Source of the DNA: Runella sp. CRIBMP
Lineage (GTDB): Bacteria; Bacteroidota; Bacteroidia; Cytophagales; Spirosomataceae
DNA: 64,000 bases
NCBI RefSeq assembly: GCF_009905605.1
Contig: NZ_JAAAKZ010000001.1
Location: 1,116,001 to 1,180,000 of the forward strand
Direction of reading: 5' to 3'
In this document: positions 33,423-43,390 of the stretch, one piece after another
Layout: each line of letters begins with the position of its first letter
Numbering within the stretch: position 1 is the stretch's first letter
Notes under the pieces: generated by a model
Told to the model about the DNA's origin: nothing
Databases searched by the model: none
What the model saw: only the letters and a program-made list of their open reading frames with translations
Program-made: the position numbers and the translations under genes

Positions 33423-34642
33423 CTTCCGATTTTTCGATTCATAATTTGCCTTTCGGTATTTTCTCAACGCCCAAAACACCCAAAAGAGTCGGGGTGGCGC
33501 TTGGCTCTTGGATTATTGACATGACCAAACTGGCCGATTTAGGCGCTTTTGGCGGCGTTGAGTTTGATAAAAACGTCTTTCAAAAAGAGTTTCTCAACGA
33601 CTTTATGGCGGCAGGCAAAGCCGTTCGGGTGGGAGTGAGGCAGGTGTTACAGCAAATTTTTGAAGACCCATGTAGCCCTTTCAAAGGTTTTGCCTCCGAT
33701 TTTTTGGTTCCCCAAAAAGACGCGGTGTTGCACATGCCCGTCAAAGTGGGTGATTACACTGATTTCTATTCGAGTGAGCAACATGCCTTCAACGTCGGGG
33801 CCATGTTTCGCGACCCCCAAAATGCGTTATTGCCCAATTGGAAACATTTGCCAGTGGCGTACCACGGTCGGGCGTCTTCTATTTTTGTGTCAGGTACTGA
33901 TTTTCATCGACCCAAAGGCCAAACATGTCCCGACGAGACGCAACCGCCGATTTTTGGCCCCACCAAACGCCTTGATATTGAATTGGAAATGGCTGCCATC
34001 ATTGGCACGGGTAATGAAATCGGTGACTGTATTTCGGTCGATGAAGCAGAAGAACACGTTTTTGGCTTTTTGTTATTCAACGACTGGTCGGCGCGAGATA
34101 TTCAGAAATGGGAGTATGTGCCACTGGGGCCGTTTTTGGCAAAAAACTTTTTTTCTTCGGTTTCCCCTTGGGTCGTTACGATGGAAGCTCTAGCTCCTTT
34201 TCGGGTGCCTACACCTGCGCAAATTCCTGCTGTTTTGCCGTATTTAAAAGGACAACATCTCCAAAATTTTGATGTAACACTGGAGGTCTACATTCAACCA
34301 GCAGAGGATAAAGGGCAAGCCGAGTTTTTGCTTTGCCGCTCCAATTTCAAAAATATGTACTGGACCGTAGCGCAGCAGATTGCGCATCATACCATTAATG
34401 GCTGTAACCTCAACGTGGGAGATATGCTTGCTTCGGGCACGATTTCGGGTAAAGAACCCGACAGCTTCGGGTCGTTGTTGGAATTGACGTGGGGAGGAAA
34501 AAATCCGATTAGGCTTCCCAATGGTTTGGTACGTAAGTTTGTAGAAGATTTCGACACGATTATCATTCGAGGTTTTGCACAAAAAGGTGAAATTAGGGTA
34601 GGGTTTGGAGAAGTAAAAACAACTATCTTGCCAGCAAAATAA
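33374..34642 (+). CDS. fahA: Fumarylacetoacetase
   Basis: 422 residues. Hydrolyses fumarylacetoacetate to fumarate and acetoacetate, the last step of homogentisate breakdown. The N-terminal SH3-like domain contains SIHNLPFGIFSTP. The catalytic domain has VGDYTDFYSSEQHA (metal-binding Asp), PVAYHGRASSIF (active-site His), ELEMAAIIGTGNE and FLLFNDWSARDIQKWEY, and ends with a GEVKTTILPA tail. The first 16 residues include a repeat-derived PPSGGWG not expected in the family. It follows hmgA by 37 bp. Maleylacetoacetate isomerase is not in the window. Confidence 0.94.
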   Translation: MNNNTIWLTPPSGGWGASDFSIHNLPFGIFSTPKTPKRVGVALGSWIIDMTKLADLGAFGGVEFDKNVFQKEFLNDFMAAGKAVRVGVRQVLQQIFEDPCSPFKGFASDFLVPQKDAVLHMPVKVGDYTDFYSSEQHAFNVGAMFRDPQNALLPNWKHLPVAYHGRASSIFVSGTDFHRPKGQTCPDETQPPIFGPTKRLDIELEMAAIIGTGNEIGDCISVDEAEEHVFGFLLFNDWSARDIQKWEYVPLGPFLAKNFFSSVSPWVVTMEALAPFRVPTPAQIPAVLPYLKGQHLQNFDVTLEVYIQPAEDKGQAEFLLCRSNFKNMYWTVAQQIAHHTINGCNLNVGDMLASGTISGKEPDSFGSLLELTWGGKNPIRLPNGLVRKFVEDFDTIIIRGFAQKGEIRVGFGEVKTTILPAK

Positions 34643-34653
34643 CCTTCATCACC

Positions 34654-35505
34654 ATGCTTACCATCAATCCGAAAGATGTCTCCGTTCCCGTTATTCACCA
34701 TTATTTGCAAGGCGCAGTGGCACCGCGCCCGATTGCTTTTGCCAGTACGGTCGATAAAGACGGAAACGTTAATTTAAGTCCCTTTAGTTTTTTCAATTTA
34801 TTCGGCACTAAGCCCCCTACGCTTATTTTTTCGCCCAATCGCCGTGTTCGCGATGCCACCAATAAACATACTCTCGAAAACGTACAAGAAGTGGACGAAG
34901 TGGTGATTAACATGGTAGATTATACCATGGTTGAGCAGATGTCGCTGGCGAGTTGTGAATATCCGAAAGGCACCAACGAGTTTGTGAAAGCGGGTTTTAC
35001 AGAAGTTCCATCCCAACTGGTAAAACCACCTCGGGTGGGGGAGTCGAAAGCCGTTTTTGAGTGTAAAGTCAAGCAGATTATTTCGCTGGGGGAAGAAGGT
35101 GGTGCCGCCAACCTGATTATTTGCGAAGTGATTTTAGCGCATTTTTCGGAAGATATTCTCGACGAAAACGGTCGTATTGACCAAAGAAAAACCGACTGGG
35201 TAGCCCGCATGGGCGGCGATTGGTACGCACGTGCTTCGGGTGATGCCCTGTTTGAAATTCCGAAACCCAGTACCCAAAGAGGCATTGGGGTTGATTCAAT
35301 TCCAGACTTTATAAAAACGAATCCATTGTTTACAGGAAATGAACTGGGGCGTTTGGGGAATATTGAAAAATTACCAGAGGTTGAGGAAATAGAGCGTTTT
35401 AAAAATGAAAATTGGGAGGAAGACTTTATCCAGTTAGCTAAAAAAATGCTTGTAGAAGGTAAAGTAAAAGATGCTTGGCTGGCGTTGTTGGCAATGGAAG
35501 GATAG
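34654..35505 (+). CDS. Flavin reductase family (FMN-binding split barrel) protein
   Basis: 283 residues. The N-terminal half is the flavin-reductase split barrel: GAVAPRPIAFASTVD, NLSPFSFFNLFGTKPPTLIFSP (in parts) and ASCEYPKGTNEF. The family members bind FMN and either reduce it for a partner oxygenase or act alone. Position 11 bp after fahA places it in the homogentisate operon. This association is often seen in Bacteroidota, but its role in aromatic breakdown is not established. The C-terminal 80 residues are charged and helical. Confidence 0.88.
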   Translation: MLTINPKDVSVPVIHHYLQGAVAPRPIAFASTVDKDGNVNLSPFSFFNLFGTKPPTLIFSPNRRVRDATNKHTLENVQEVDEVVINMVDYTMVEQMSLASCEYPKGTNEFVKAGFTEVPSQLVKPPRVGESKAVFECKVKQIISLGEEGGAANLIICEVILAHFSEDILDENGRIDQRKTDWVARMGGDWYARASGDALFEIPKPSTQRGIGVDSIPDFIKTNPLFTGNELGRLGNIEKLPEVEEIERFKNENWEEDFIQLAKKMLVEGKVKDAWLALLAMEG

Positions 35506-35635
35506 GGATGGGGCTTTTAATTTATCATTCTGAGAAATCTCCCTTCAAAGATATCTAGCTTAGAATGAAATAGTTATGGGAAAATATAAATGTTAGATAT
35601 TTTTATTTTCATTTATCTAAACTACTAATCACTCA

Positions 35636-35643
35636 TAACTTTG
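35636..35643 (+). promoter_or_regulatory. Likely -7 element of the SusC/SusD operon
   Basis: TAACTTTG matches TAnnTTTG and lies about 130 bp upstream of the SusC start. Surrounding bases (ATAACTTTGTT) equal those at the universal stress gene promoter. The -33 box is poor. A long 5' leader is common for SusC genes. Confidence 0.45.
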
Positions 35644-35771
35644 TTAGGAACCCTAAAAAGGCAAAAAAGTAAACAAAAGTACCTGCAATTGGAATTTATT
35701 AGTTAAAATTGCGTGGTTTTTCACACCAGAAACTCCAATTCAACATCACTTTATCACCTAACTAAATCACA

Positions 35772-38700
35772 ATGAGAAAAGCTTTACTGCTCTTTCTCCT
35801 CCTTTGGGGGGGGATAGCGGGCACTTATGTAATTGCCCAAGAAAAATCAATCACAGGAAAAGTAGTTGCCGATGATGGTTCCGCTCTGCCGGGTGTAAAC
35901 ATTATTATCAAAGGCACCACTCGCGGTACAAACACCGATGCCGAAGGGAACTTTAAAATCAATGTTCCTGCCAACGCACGTTTGTTGTTCAGTTATGTTG
36001 GGTTTACCGGACAGGAGATCATCGTCGGTAACCAAACTACACTCAATGTAAAGTTGCTTCCTGATGCATCAAACCTCGAAGAGGTGGTTGTGACCACGTT
36101 TGGTACCGCCAAAAAGACGTCTTTTACGGGTTCGGCTGCTAAAATTGATGCCGAAAAATTAGGGCCTCGGCCCATCACCAACGTGGGACAAGCCCTAGCG
36201 GGTTCTTCGGCTGGGGTACAGGCTACGGCAGGCAGCGGTCAGCCCGGCGCGGCACCTGATATTCGTATCCGGGGTTTTGGCTCTATTTCTTCTTCAAATT
36301 CTCCTCTTTACGTAGTAGACGGTATTCCTTACAGTGCCGACATTGCCAACATTAGCACGGACGATATCGAAACCATAACTATACTCAAAGATGCAGCCTC
36401 TACGGCACTCTATGGAGCACGGGCTGCCAACGGGGTGGTGATGATTACAACCAAAAAAGGTCAGAAAGGTCAGAATACCATCAATGTAAAATACACCAAA
36501 GGCTTTAGCACGAGAGCATTGCCAGAATATGACCGCGTTGGGCCAGCTGATTACTATCCTTTGATGTGGGAAGCAAACCGTAACAATTTTGCTTATCGGG
36601 CTACCAACCCTATTCCGATGGCTACAGCGAGTGCCAATGCTTCCTCTGGCTTGGGGGCGGTTGTTGGGTACAATGTTTATAATGTACCGTTTGCGCAATT
36701 GGTAGGTACAGACGGAAAACTGAACCCAAGTGCGTCGATGATTTACAGCGCCGATGATTTGAACTGGGAAAAACCATTGATGCGCCAAGGAAATCGGGAT
36801 GAAATAAGCCTTAATTTCTCGGGTTCGGGTACTACTTCAGACTACTTCCTTTCTTTGTCGTATTTGAGCGATAAAGGGTTTTTGATTCGTTCTGATTATG
36901 AGCGTTATACGGCGCGTTTGAGCGTTAATAACCAAATGAAGCCTTGGTTTAAAACAGGTGCTAACCTTGCTGCTACCATCACCAAGTCTAACTTGGCGGA
37001 TGCCGACGGCAACACGTCGTTTGTAAACCCTTTCTTTTTCTCAAGAGGAATGGCCCCTATTTATCCTATTTACGCTTTTGACCCCGCAAATCCTTCGTCT
37101 TTCTTAACCCTTGAAAATGGCAACAGAAGATGGGATTACGGTAACCTGAGCGCATTGGGCCTTCCAAACCGTCCGCAATACGGTGGTCGTCACTCTATTT
37201 CTGAAACGTTGCTAAACCAAAACTACTTCCGTCGCAATGTACTGGGTGGCCGGGCGTATGCGGAGTTGTCTTTCCTGAAAAATTTTAAATTTACAACCAA
37301 TGTAGGAGCTGACATCACCAACCGTAACAACGTAACTTTTGGAAACCCTGAAATTGGCGATGGTGCCCCTGCGGGTAGAGCTACTCACGAGTTTGAGAAC
37401 GTTACGAGCTATAACCTGTCGCAGTTGTTGAATTACACCAAAACGTTTGGAAGCCACGGCATCGAAGCATTGGTAGGACACGAAAACTACAATGCAACCG
37501 ACAACAACCTGACGGGCTCACGTTCGCAGCAAATTTTGGATGGTAATTATGAACTCGTAAACTTTACCACTACTACCAACCTGAACTCACAGTATAACAT
37601 CCGTAGAGTTGAAGGCTTTTTCTCAAGGGTAAATTACGACTATAACCAAAAGTATTTCTTGTCGGTTTCGGCCCGGAGAGACGGTTCTAGTAAGTTTTAT
37701 AAGGATGTTCGCTGGGGTACTTTTTATTCAGTTAGTGGTGCATGGCGCTTAGACCAAGAAGATTTTATCAAGGCTATTCCAGCGTTGAGTATGCTCAAGT
37801 TGAGAGGGTCGTATGGCCAAACAGGTAACGATGGGGGGATTAGCAACTACGCATGGCAGCCCCTATATGCACTTGGTTGGAACAACGCAACCGAGGCGGG
37901 GATTCTGCAGTCAAGCTTAGGCAATACCCAACTTGAGTGGGAATCTAGTAATGCATTTGACGTAGCTTTGGAGTTCGGCTTGTTGAAAAACCGTATTTCG
38001 GGTACCATTGAGTACTTTGACCGCCGTTCTTCTAACCTAATTTTTGATGTGCCTTTGCCTTTATCGTCGGGTATTACAACTGTAACCAGAAACATCGGTA
38101 CCATGTACAACAAAGGTATTGAGGTAGAATTGAGCTTGGTTCCTTTCAGAAGCAAAGAATTTTCATGGACGATTGATCTGAACGCAACTAGCCTGAAAAA
38201 CCAAATCACGAAGATGCCAACCGAAAGCCCCGAAATCATTGACGGTACGAAGAAACTCAAAGAAGGAAAATCACTTTATGATTTCTGGTTGAGAGAGTAC
38301 ATGGGTGTGAATTCGACCACTGGCGAAGCCCTTTACAGAGCGGTAAGTTTCCAGGCGGCTAACTCTAGCATTACGGAGAAAGGTGACACCGTGACGACCA
38401 ACGTAAACAATGCACGCTTTGGCTATTTTGGTACTTCTATTCCTAAACTGACGGGTGGTTTTACAAATACAATCAGATACAAAGGCTTTTCACTGTCGGC
38501 GTTAGTGGTGTATCAAATTGGTGGTAAAATCTACGACGATGCCTACGCTAGTTTGATGGGTTCGGGTTATCATAATGCCAAACACGTTGACATTTTGAAA
38601 AGATGGCAGAATCCAGGCGATGTAACTGATGTTCCAAGAATGGACGCTGGTCGTACCGTTGATTTTAACGCCGCTTCTAGTCGGTGGTTGATTGATGCCA

Positions 38701-38921
38701 GTTACCTCAACATCCGTTCGGTAACGCTTTCTTACACTATACCCAAACTGTTTGCCCAAAAACTGTATATTCAAAACGCGCAGGTTTATGTGAGCGGCGA
38801 AAACTTCTTTATTAAGTCTCGCCGTAGCGGTATGAACGTTCAACAAAACTTTGGCGGTACTACCAGTAACGTTTATAGTACGGCAAAATCGCTGGTAATG
38901 GGTATTTCATTCTCAATTTAA
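35772..38921 (+). CDS. SusC/RagA-type TonB-linked outer-membrane protein
   Basis: 1049 residues. After the signal peptide (ends VIAQ) comes a carboxypeptidase-D-like domain (SITGKVVADDGSALPGVNI, residues 25-100), the SusC-type TonB box region (LEEVVVTTFGTAKK, about 106-119), a plug domain (VRIRGFG-like segment IRIRGFGSISSSNSPLYVVDG in parts), then the 22-strand barrel. It imports glycans or peptides across the outer membrane with its SusD lid, powered by TonB. The substrate is unclear: the flanking genes are not a typical polysaccharide utilisation locus, and no SusE or glycoside hydrolase is adjacent. Confidence 0.95.
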   Translation: MRKALLLFLLLWGGIAGTYVIAQEKSITGKVVADDGSALPGVNIIIKGTTRGTNTDAEGNFKINVPANARLLFSYVGFTGQEIIVGNQTTLNVKLLPDASNLEEVVVTTFGTAKKTSFTGSAAKIDAEKLGPRPITNVGQALAGSSAGVQATAGSGQPGAAPDIRIRGFGSISSSNSPLYVVDGIPYSADIANISTDDIETITILKDAASTALYGARAANGVVMITTKKGQKGQNTINVKYTKGFSTRALPEYDRVGPADYYPLMWEANRNNFAYRATNPIPMATASANASSGLGAVVGYNVYNVPFAQLVGTDGKLNPSASMIYSADDLNWEKPLMRQGNRDEISLNFSGSGTTSDYFLSLSYLSDKGFLIRSDYERYTARLSVNNQMKPWFKTGANLAATITKSNLADADGNTSFVNPFFFSRGMAPIYPIYAFDPANPSSFLTLENGNRRWDYGNLSALGLPNRPQYGGRHSISETLLNQNYFRRNVLGGRAYAELSFLKNFKFTTNVGADITNRNNVTFGNPEIGDGAPAGRATHEFENVTSYNLSQLLNYTKTFGSHGIEALVGHENYNATDNNLTGSRSQQILDGNYELVNFTTTTNLNSQYNIRRVEGFFSRVNYDYNQKYFLSVSARRDGSSKFYKDVRWGTFYSVSGAWRLDQEDFIKAIPALSMLKLRGSYGQTGNDGGISNYAWQPLYALGWNNATEAGILQSSLGNTQLEWESSNAFDVALEFGLLKNRISGTIEYFDRRSSNLIFDVPLPLSSGITTVTRNIGTMYNKGIEVELSLVPFRSKEFSWTIDLNATSLKNQITKMPTESPEIIDGTKKLKEGKSLYDFWLREYMGVNSTTGEALYRAVSFQAANSSITEKGDTVTTNVNNARFGYFGTSIPKLTGGFTNTIRYKGFSLSALVVYQIGGKIYDDAYASLMGSGYHNAKHVDILKRWQNPGDVTDVPRMDAGRTVDFNAASSRWLIDASYLNIRSVTLSYTIPKLFAQKLYIQNAQVYVSGENFFIKSRRSGMNVQQNFGGTTSNVYSTAKSLVMGISFSI

Positions 38922-38934
38922 CATCAACACACTC

Positions 38935-40416
38935 ATGAAAAATAGATTTTTAATCGTATTAGTAGCCGTTTTCAGCATGTTTGCTACGTCGTGCGAAAAC
39001 ACCTATTTGGACACTGCTCCCACGGCCAGCGTTGATGCGGCCTCGGCGTATGCCACCACCAAAAACGCCGCTGCGGCCGTTAATGGCATCTATCGGGCGC
39101 TTATTGTTAGATACCTTGATTCTCAAGGACATTCGGGCCATCCTGCCATGATGATTATCTTGGATCACATGGGCGAAGATATGGTCATTGGAACAACCGC
39201 GGCCAGCTGGCACGTTGGAGAAACCCGCTGGACCGCTCACCGTTCAGACGTTAATACGGTGACTCGTTTCCCTTATCAAATGTATTATCGGGTCATTGGC
39301 AACGCCAACATCGCCATTGCCAACATTGATAAAGCAGTAGGCCCACAGGCCGACAAAGACCGGTTGAAGGGTGAGGCATTGGCGCTTCGTGGATGGGCTT
39401 ATTTTAATTTGGTGCAGCTTTACGGAAAGCGTTATGACGCAGCCGCTAAGCCAAACAGCCAGCCAGGGGTTGCGTTGGTATTGACGCCCACCACCGAAGG
39501 TCTGCCAAGAGCTACCGTTGAAGAAGTATATACGCAAATTAACAAAGATTTGACGGATGCGGCTGCGTTGCTTCCGGTATCCAGAAGTTTCAAATCGCAT
39601 ATCAATTCGGCAGTAGCAAAAGGAATATTGGCGAGAGTAGCGCTTACCCAGCAAAATTGGGCTGATGCCGCTAAGTACGCAGCAGAAGCCAGAGCGGGCT
39701 TTACGCTGATGTCACAAACGCAATATCAGGACGGGTTTCAGGACATCAGCAACCCTGAGTGGATGTGGGGTTTTGACCACCTTGAAGACCAGTCTGAGTT
39801 TTTTGGAGGATACCATTCTTACATTTCCTGCAACTACAATTCAACGGTTATCAGAACGTATCCCAAAGCGGTTAATAATTTGCTATATGATAAGATTCCT
39901 GCCACTGATATAAGAGCTAAAATGTGGGTGAAAGCACCTACTGCTGCAAATTCTATCGTTCCTCCAGGTGGGGTAAGAGTGCCTTATCTTAATCAAAAAT
40001 TCAGATTGCCAGGAACTCCTTCGACTAGTGCAATGGGCGACACCCCTTATATGAGGGCGGCCGAAATGTATCTGATTGAGGCAGAAGCAAAGGCTAAATT
40101 GGGCAATGACGCTGATGCCGCGAAGGTATTGTTTGATTTAGTAAGTAAAAGAGACGCTTCTTATTCACTATCAACCAGCACTGGTGCTAAGCTGTTAGAC
40201 GAAATATACTTCAACCGAAGAATCGAATTATGGGGTGAAGGTTTTAGATTTTTAGATTTGAAACGATTGAACCAACCCCTCAACCGGAACGGAACCAATC
40301 ATATTGCTTCTATCGCTGTGCTTTTTGATATGCCAGCTGGAGATAAGCAGTGGGAGTTTTTGCTTCCAAGAAGAGAATTGGATGCCAACAAAGCAATGGT
40401 GCAAAATCCGCTTTAA
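38935..40416 (+). CDS. SusD/RagB family outer-membrane lipoprotein
   Basis: 493 residues. Lipobox FATSC, then a SusD_N-like start (YLDTAPTASVDAASAY) with TPR helices, and the RagB/SusD C-terminal domain (YMRAAEMYLIEAEAK, RRIELWGEGFRFLDLKRL, ending in a PRRELDANKAM segment). It forms the surface lid for the SusC transporter encoded 13 bp upstream and captures the substrate. A strong terminator follows. Confidence 0.95.
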   Translation: MKNRFLIVLVAVFSMFATSCENTYLDTAPTASVDAASAYATTKNAAAAVNGIYRALIVRYLDSQGHSGHPAMMIILDHMGEDMVIGTTAASWHVGETRWTAHRSDVNTVTRFPYQMYYRVIGNANIAIANIDKAVGPQADKDRLKGEALALRGWAYFNLVQLYGKRYDAAAKPNSQPGVALVLTPTTEGLPRATVEEVYTQINKDLTDAAALLPVSRSFKSHINSAVAKGILARVALTQQNWADAAKYAAEARAGFTLMSQTQYQDGFQDISNPEWMWGFDHLEDQSEFFGGYHSYISCNYNSTVIRTYPKAVNNLLYDKIPATDIRAKMWVKAPTAANSIVPPGGVRVPYLNQKFRLPGTPSTSAMGDTPYMRAAEMYLIEAEAKAKLGNDADAAKVLFDLVSKRDASYSLSTSTGAKLLDEIYFNRRIELWGEGFRFLDLKRLNQPLNRNGTNHIASIAVLFDMPAGDKQWEFLLPRRELDANKAMVQNPL

Positions 40417-40427
40417 TTGCTTGATTA

Positions 40428-40480
40428 TTACCTAAAAAAACGCCCTCCAAATTTCTTTTGGAGGGCGTTTTTTTAGGTAA
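40428..40480. terminator. Strong terminator after the SusD gene
   Basis: A 24-bp perfect stem (40428-40451 with 40457-40480) with a 5-nt loop, A-rich on the left and T-rich on the right. It is bidirectional and also serves the convergent serine hydrolase gene. Confidence 0.92.
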
Positions 40481-40519
40481 TGCTTTTCAGGTTTATTTTC
40501 AAAATTGGAAATCCTAGGG

Positions 40520-42103
40520 TCAAACGGCCGTTTTTCCTTGCAATACTGGGCGCTTGTCTTTGGCTCCCGTCATGCGGTTGATGCTGTTGTCAAAATTTAC
40601 TTTGACAGTGTCTCCCTCAAAATGACAAATAATGTAATTGCGGTGCGGAGATTCGTAATAGCGAAGCGTTATTTCGAAGGTATTGGGGTCTTTCCACGTA
40701 CCAGCGGCGGCAATCTTGGCGATGCGCTCAAATTTTAATTTTTGAGAAGTAACCAAATTAGGCCGGGCAAGGTCAGTTTCTCCAAAAGCCCATTTTTCGA
40801 GTCCGCATATTACCCTATGAACACCCTCTTGGTCTTTGAGCATAAATTGGTAGCTATCACCCTCACGGTACGCCAGCGAAATACTTTCTACGTTGAGTGA
40901 ATTGGGTTCAATCTGAAATAATTTTCCTGAGATTTTGGCCGCATTGGTACGCAATTCTCCTCCCTTTGGAGGCAGCAGCGCCAAGGCAGCCATTTGTTGT
41001 TTTAATGCTTTATTGGCCGTGGTATTGGCGGGTATGGCCTGTGGTTTCATGGCGGGCAACAAATGCTCCCAAACCAAATCTAAGATTCCCTGCATGTTGG
41101 CCGTTTCGCTTGTGATGGCAATAACAGCATCTTGTTCAGGCATCACAATGGTGTATTGGCCGTAGGCACCGTCGCCCCGGTAGGCATTGTGTCGACAGCG
41201 CCAAAACTGGTAACAATACCCCTGCAACCAGTCATTTTGGTCATTTGGGCGGGTTGGTTTGGCGGGTGCTGGCTGCTGGATTTTAAATGTTGTTGCCTCT
41301 TCCACCCATGCTTTCGGAATCAGTTGTTTGCCGTTCCACACCCCTTTTTGCAAGTATAATTGACCAAATTTAGCTAAGTCTTCGGTCCTTACACGAAGGC
41401 CCCAGCCGCCTGTGTTAATGCCTTGCGAATCTTCTTCCCAATCTGCTCCTTCAATGCCCAAAGGGTCAAAAAGACGTGGTTTGAGGTAGTCGATGATTTT
41501 TTGGCCCGTTACTTTCTGCACAATGGCCGAGCACATATACGTAGCGATACTATTGTACAAAAATACACTGCCGGGTTTGTATTTGATGGGGGTGGCCAAA
41601 AATGCCTTGGCCCAATTGTCTTCGTTTCTTACCATTGGCTCCGCCTCCTGACCCACCGACATGCTGAGCAGGTCTTTTATGGTCAGCTTGGCCAAGTTTT
41701 CGCTGATTGTAGCTGGCAAGTCATTGGGGAAAAATGACACCACCAAATCACTTGTTTTGAGTTTCCCTTCGGCAACGACAAAACCCACCGCCGTGGAAGT
41801 AAAACTTTTACTCATCGAATATAGCGTATGCTTCAAGTCGTGTCGGTAAGGTGCCCACCAACCTTCGGTCACGACTTGCCCATGGCGGAGAATCATCAAG
41901 CTGTGAAACTCATGCTTGCTTTGAGCTACGGCATTCATAAAGGCCGTAATCCCAGCAGAGTCTACGCCCTGAGCTTCGGGGGTGCTTCGCGGCAGGCTTA
42001 GTTTTGATTTTGCAAACGAATCAAAAGGGATACTGGCCCCAAGGGCGATTCCCGTACTAGCAAAGCCCAATTGCTGTATAAACTGGCGACGAGTGGTTTG
42101 CAT
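40520..42103 (-). CDS. Serine hydrolase (beta-lactamase/class C-like)
   Basis: 527 residues. The N-terminus TTRRQFIQQLGFAS is Tat-like and ends near FAKS, so it is exported. The catalytic SxxK is S96-M-S-K99 in LYSMSKSF, and the Tyr motif is Y183-N-S in FLYNSIATYM. The fold matches the beta-lactamase/DD-peptidase/EstB group (COG1680). The last 140 residues form an extra domain with a C-terminal beta part of unknown role. It likely acts on an ester or peptide in the periplasm. It lies 3 bp after the SGNH hydrolase gene and is co-transcribed with it. Confidence 0.88.
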   Translation of the reverse strand: MQTTRRQFIQQLGFASTGIALGASIPFDSFAKSKLSLPRSTPEAQGVDSAGITAFMNAVAQSKHEFHSLMILRHGQVVTEGWWAPYRHDLKHTLYSMSKSFTSTAVGFVVAEGKLKTSDLVVSFFPNDLPATISENLAKLTIKDLLSMSVGQEAEPMVRNEDNWAKAFLATPIKYKPGSVFLYNSIATYMCSAIVQKVTGQKIIDYLKPRLFDPLGIEGADWEEDSQGINTGGWGLRVRTEDLAKFGQLYLQKGVWNGKQLIPKAWVEEATTFKIQQPAPAKPTRPNDQNDWLQGYCYQFWRCRHNAYRGDGAYGQYTIVMPEQDAVIAITSETANMQGILDLVWEHLLPAMKPQAIPANTTANKALKQQMAALALLPPKGGELRTNAAKISGKLFQIEPNSLNVESISLAYREGDSYQFMLKDQEGVHRVICGLEKWAFGETDLARPNLVTSQKLKFERIAKIAAAGTWKDPNTFEITLRYYESPHRNYIICHFEGDTVKVNFDNSINRMTGAKDKRPVLQGKTAV

Positions 42104-42106
42104 GGG

Positions 42107-42838
42107 TTATTTATATTTTTTCGTTAGAAATGGGAGAAGGATTTTGGTATATTCGCGGTAGCCCTGTGCGTTGAGGTGCAGGCTGTCTTGGGTATAGAGC
42201 TCACCTTTGACGGTGCCGTTGGGGTTGAAAAGTACGGGGTTGATGTCTACATACGATAGGTATTTGCCCGTACTGAAAGATTTTACCATGGCGTTGCCTT
42301 TTTTGACCGTTTCCCAATGTTTACGACGCGAAGGGGAGAGTTTCATTGAAACAAAACAAATGTTGGTTTTGGGTAAACGATTTTGAATGATTGAAACAAA
42401 CTGTCGATAGGAATCAAACATTTGCTCAGCAGATTTGTACTTTTTGCCCGTCAAATCATTTTCTCCACCGTAAATGACCAGTATTTTGGGTTCGTGGGGA
42501 AACACCACACGTTCTGTGTAGTGAATGAGTTCTGGAATGGTTGAGCCACCAAAGCCTCGATTCAATACGGGGAAAGGAGCCAAATCGGATTTCATATCTT
42601 TCCAAATCCGCCAACTAGAACTACCATAAAACAATATATCGCCTTTCTTTATGCCTTTTTCGGTGTCCTCTTTTTCAAAATTCTTAATCTCCTTTTCAAA
42701 GCGATCGATTTGATAATCAGGCTCGAAGGCTTCCGCAATGGGCTGATAGTTTACACTGCTGCGTTTACAGGAAAAAGATACTCCAAGCAATGCTATCACC
42801 AGAATCAAGGTAGTTGTAGGGGTAGAGTGTTTCATCAT
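42107..42838 (-). CDS. SGNH/GDSL-type esterase lipoprotein
   Basis: 243 residues from the ATG at 42838; an upstream start at 42874 would put a charged extension before the leader. Lipobox VSFSC. The SGNH blocks are visible: block I FYGSSSWRIW (nucleophile Ser), block II RGFGGST (Gly), block III GGENDL (Asn), block V SLHLNAQGY (Asp/His of the triad as D-x-x-H, from QDSLHLNA). These esterases deacetylate carbohydrates or lipids. It is first in a two-gene operon with the serine hydrolase. Confidence 0.9.
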   Translation of the reverse strand: MMKHSTPTTTLILVIALLGVSFSCKRSSVNYQPIAEAFEPDYQIDRFEKEIKNFEKEDTEKGIKKGDILFYGSSSWRIWKDMKSDLAPFPVLNRGFGGSTIPELIHYTERVVFPHEPKILVIYGGENDLTGKKYKSAEQMFDSYRQFVSIIQNRLPKTNICFVSMKLSPSRRKHWETVKKGNAMVKSFSTGKYLSYVDINPVLFNPNGTVKGELYTQDSLHLNAQGYREYTKILLPFLTKKYK

Positions 42839-42894
42839 AAGAAGTTGTTTCTCTTCAAAGTTAAATAGAAACAAAATTTACGGCTTTATAGGAC

Positions 42895-42933
42895 AATAAA
42901 AAAGGTTGCCTTGTGAGGGCAGCCTTTTTTATT
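42895..42933. terminator. Terminator between cytochrome and SGNH genes
   Basis: AATAAAAAAGGTTGCC pairs with GGCAGCCTTTTTTATT (one G-T wobble), with a 7-nt loop. On the minus strand it ends the cytochrome c transcript, 13 bp after its stop. Confidence 0.75.
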
Positions 42934-42946
42934 GAAAGAAGCTTGG

Positions 42947-43300
42947 CTAGTTTTCCAACAATCCATCGGCTTGCCATTGCTTTAGTAGGGCAATGGTCGC
43001 AGCGGGTAGTTGAGCGGTACCGTTACGGGGCATAAATCCTGTTGTTCCAGGCATCCGTTGTGTACGGTCAAGGATGTTAGTGATTTTAGATTTGGCGGTA
43101 GCGTAATCATCCCACTTGTTTGGATTTGCCCCACCAGCTAAGTGGCAGGGTGTACAATTGGCAACAAAAATAGCCTTAATGTCTTTGTTGTACGTAACTT
43201 TTACGGGTTCGGGAGTATCATCCGTTTTGCTACAACTGATTAAAAAGGACATAGCAATGCTTGCTACCCCCATTTGGAGGAGGAGACGTTTTACATTCAT
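42947..43300 (-). CDS. Monohaem cytochrome c-like lipoprotein
   Basis: 117 residues from the ATG at 43300; the longer frame to 43354 is not needed because the leader starts at 43300. Lipobox LISC. A single haem site CTPCH is followed by a loop and a GFMPRNG segment whose Met may be the second axial ligand. It resembles one half of the diheme lipoprotein at 360-1103. It probably takes part in electron transfer at the outer face of the inner membrane or at the outer membrane. Single gene. Confidence 0.85.
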   Translation of the reverse strand: MNVKRLLLQMGVASIAMSFLISCSKTDDTPEPVKVTYNKDIKAIFVANCTPCHLAGGANPNKWDDYATAKSKITNILDRTQRMPGTTGFMPRNGTAQLPAATIALLKQWQADGLLEN

Positions 43301-43390
43301 GGGAATCAAGGGTTTAAGTGAAATAAAGCTGTTAGAGAGTTCACTTATACACACGTAGTTTTTTTCTTGAAGGTTGCGTCAACTTCTTTT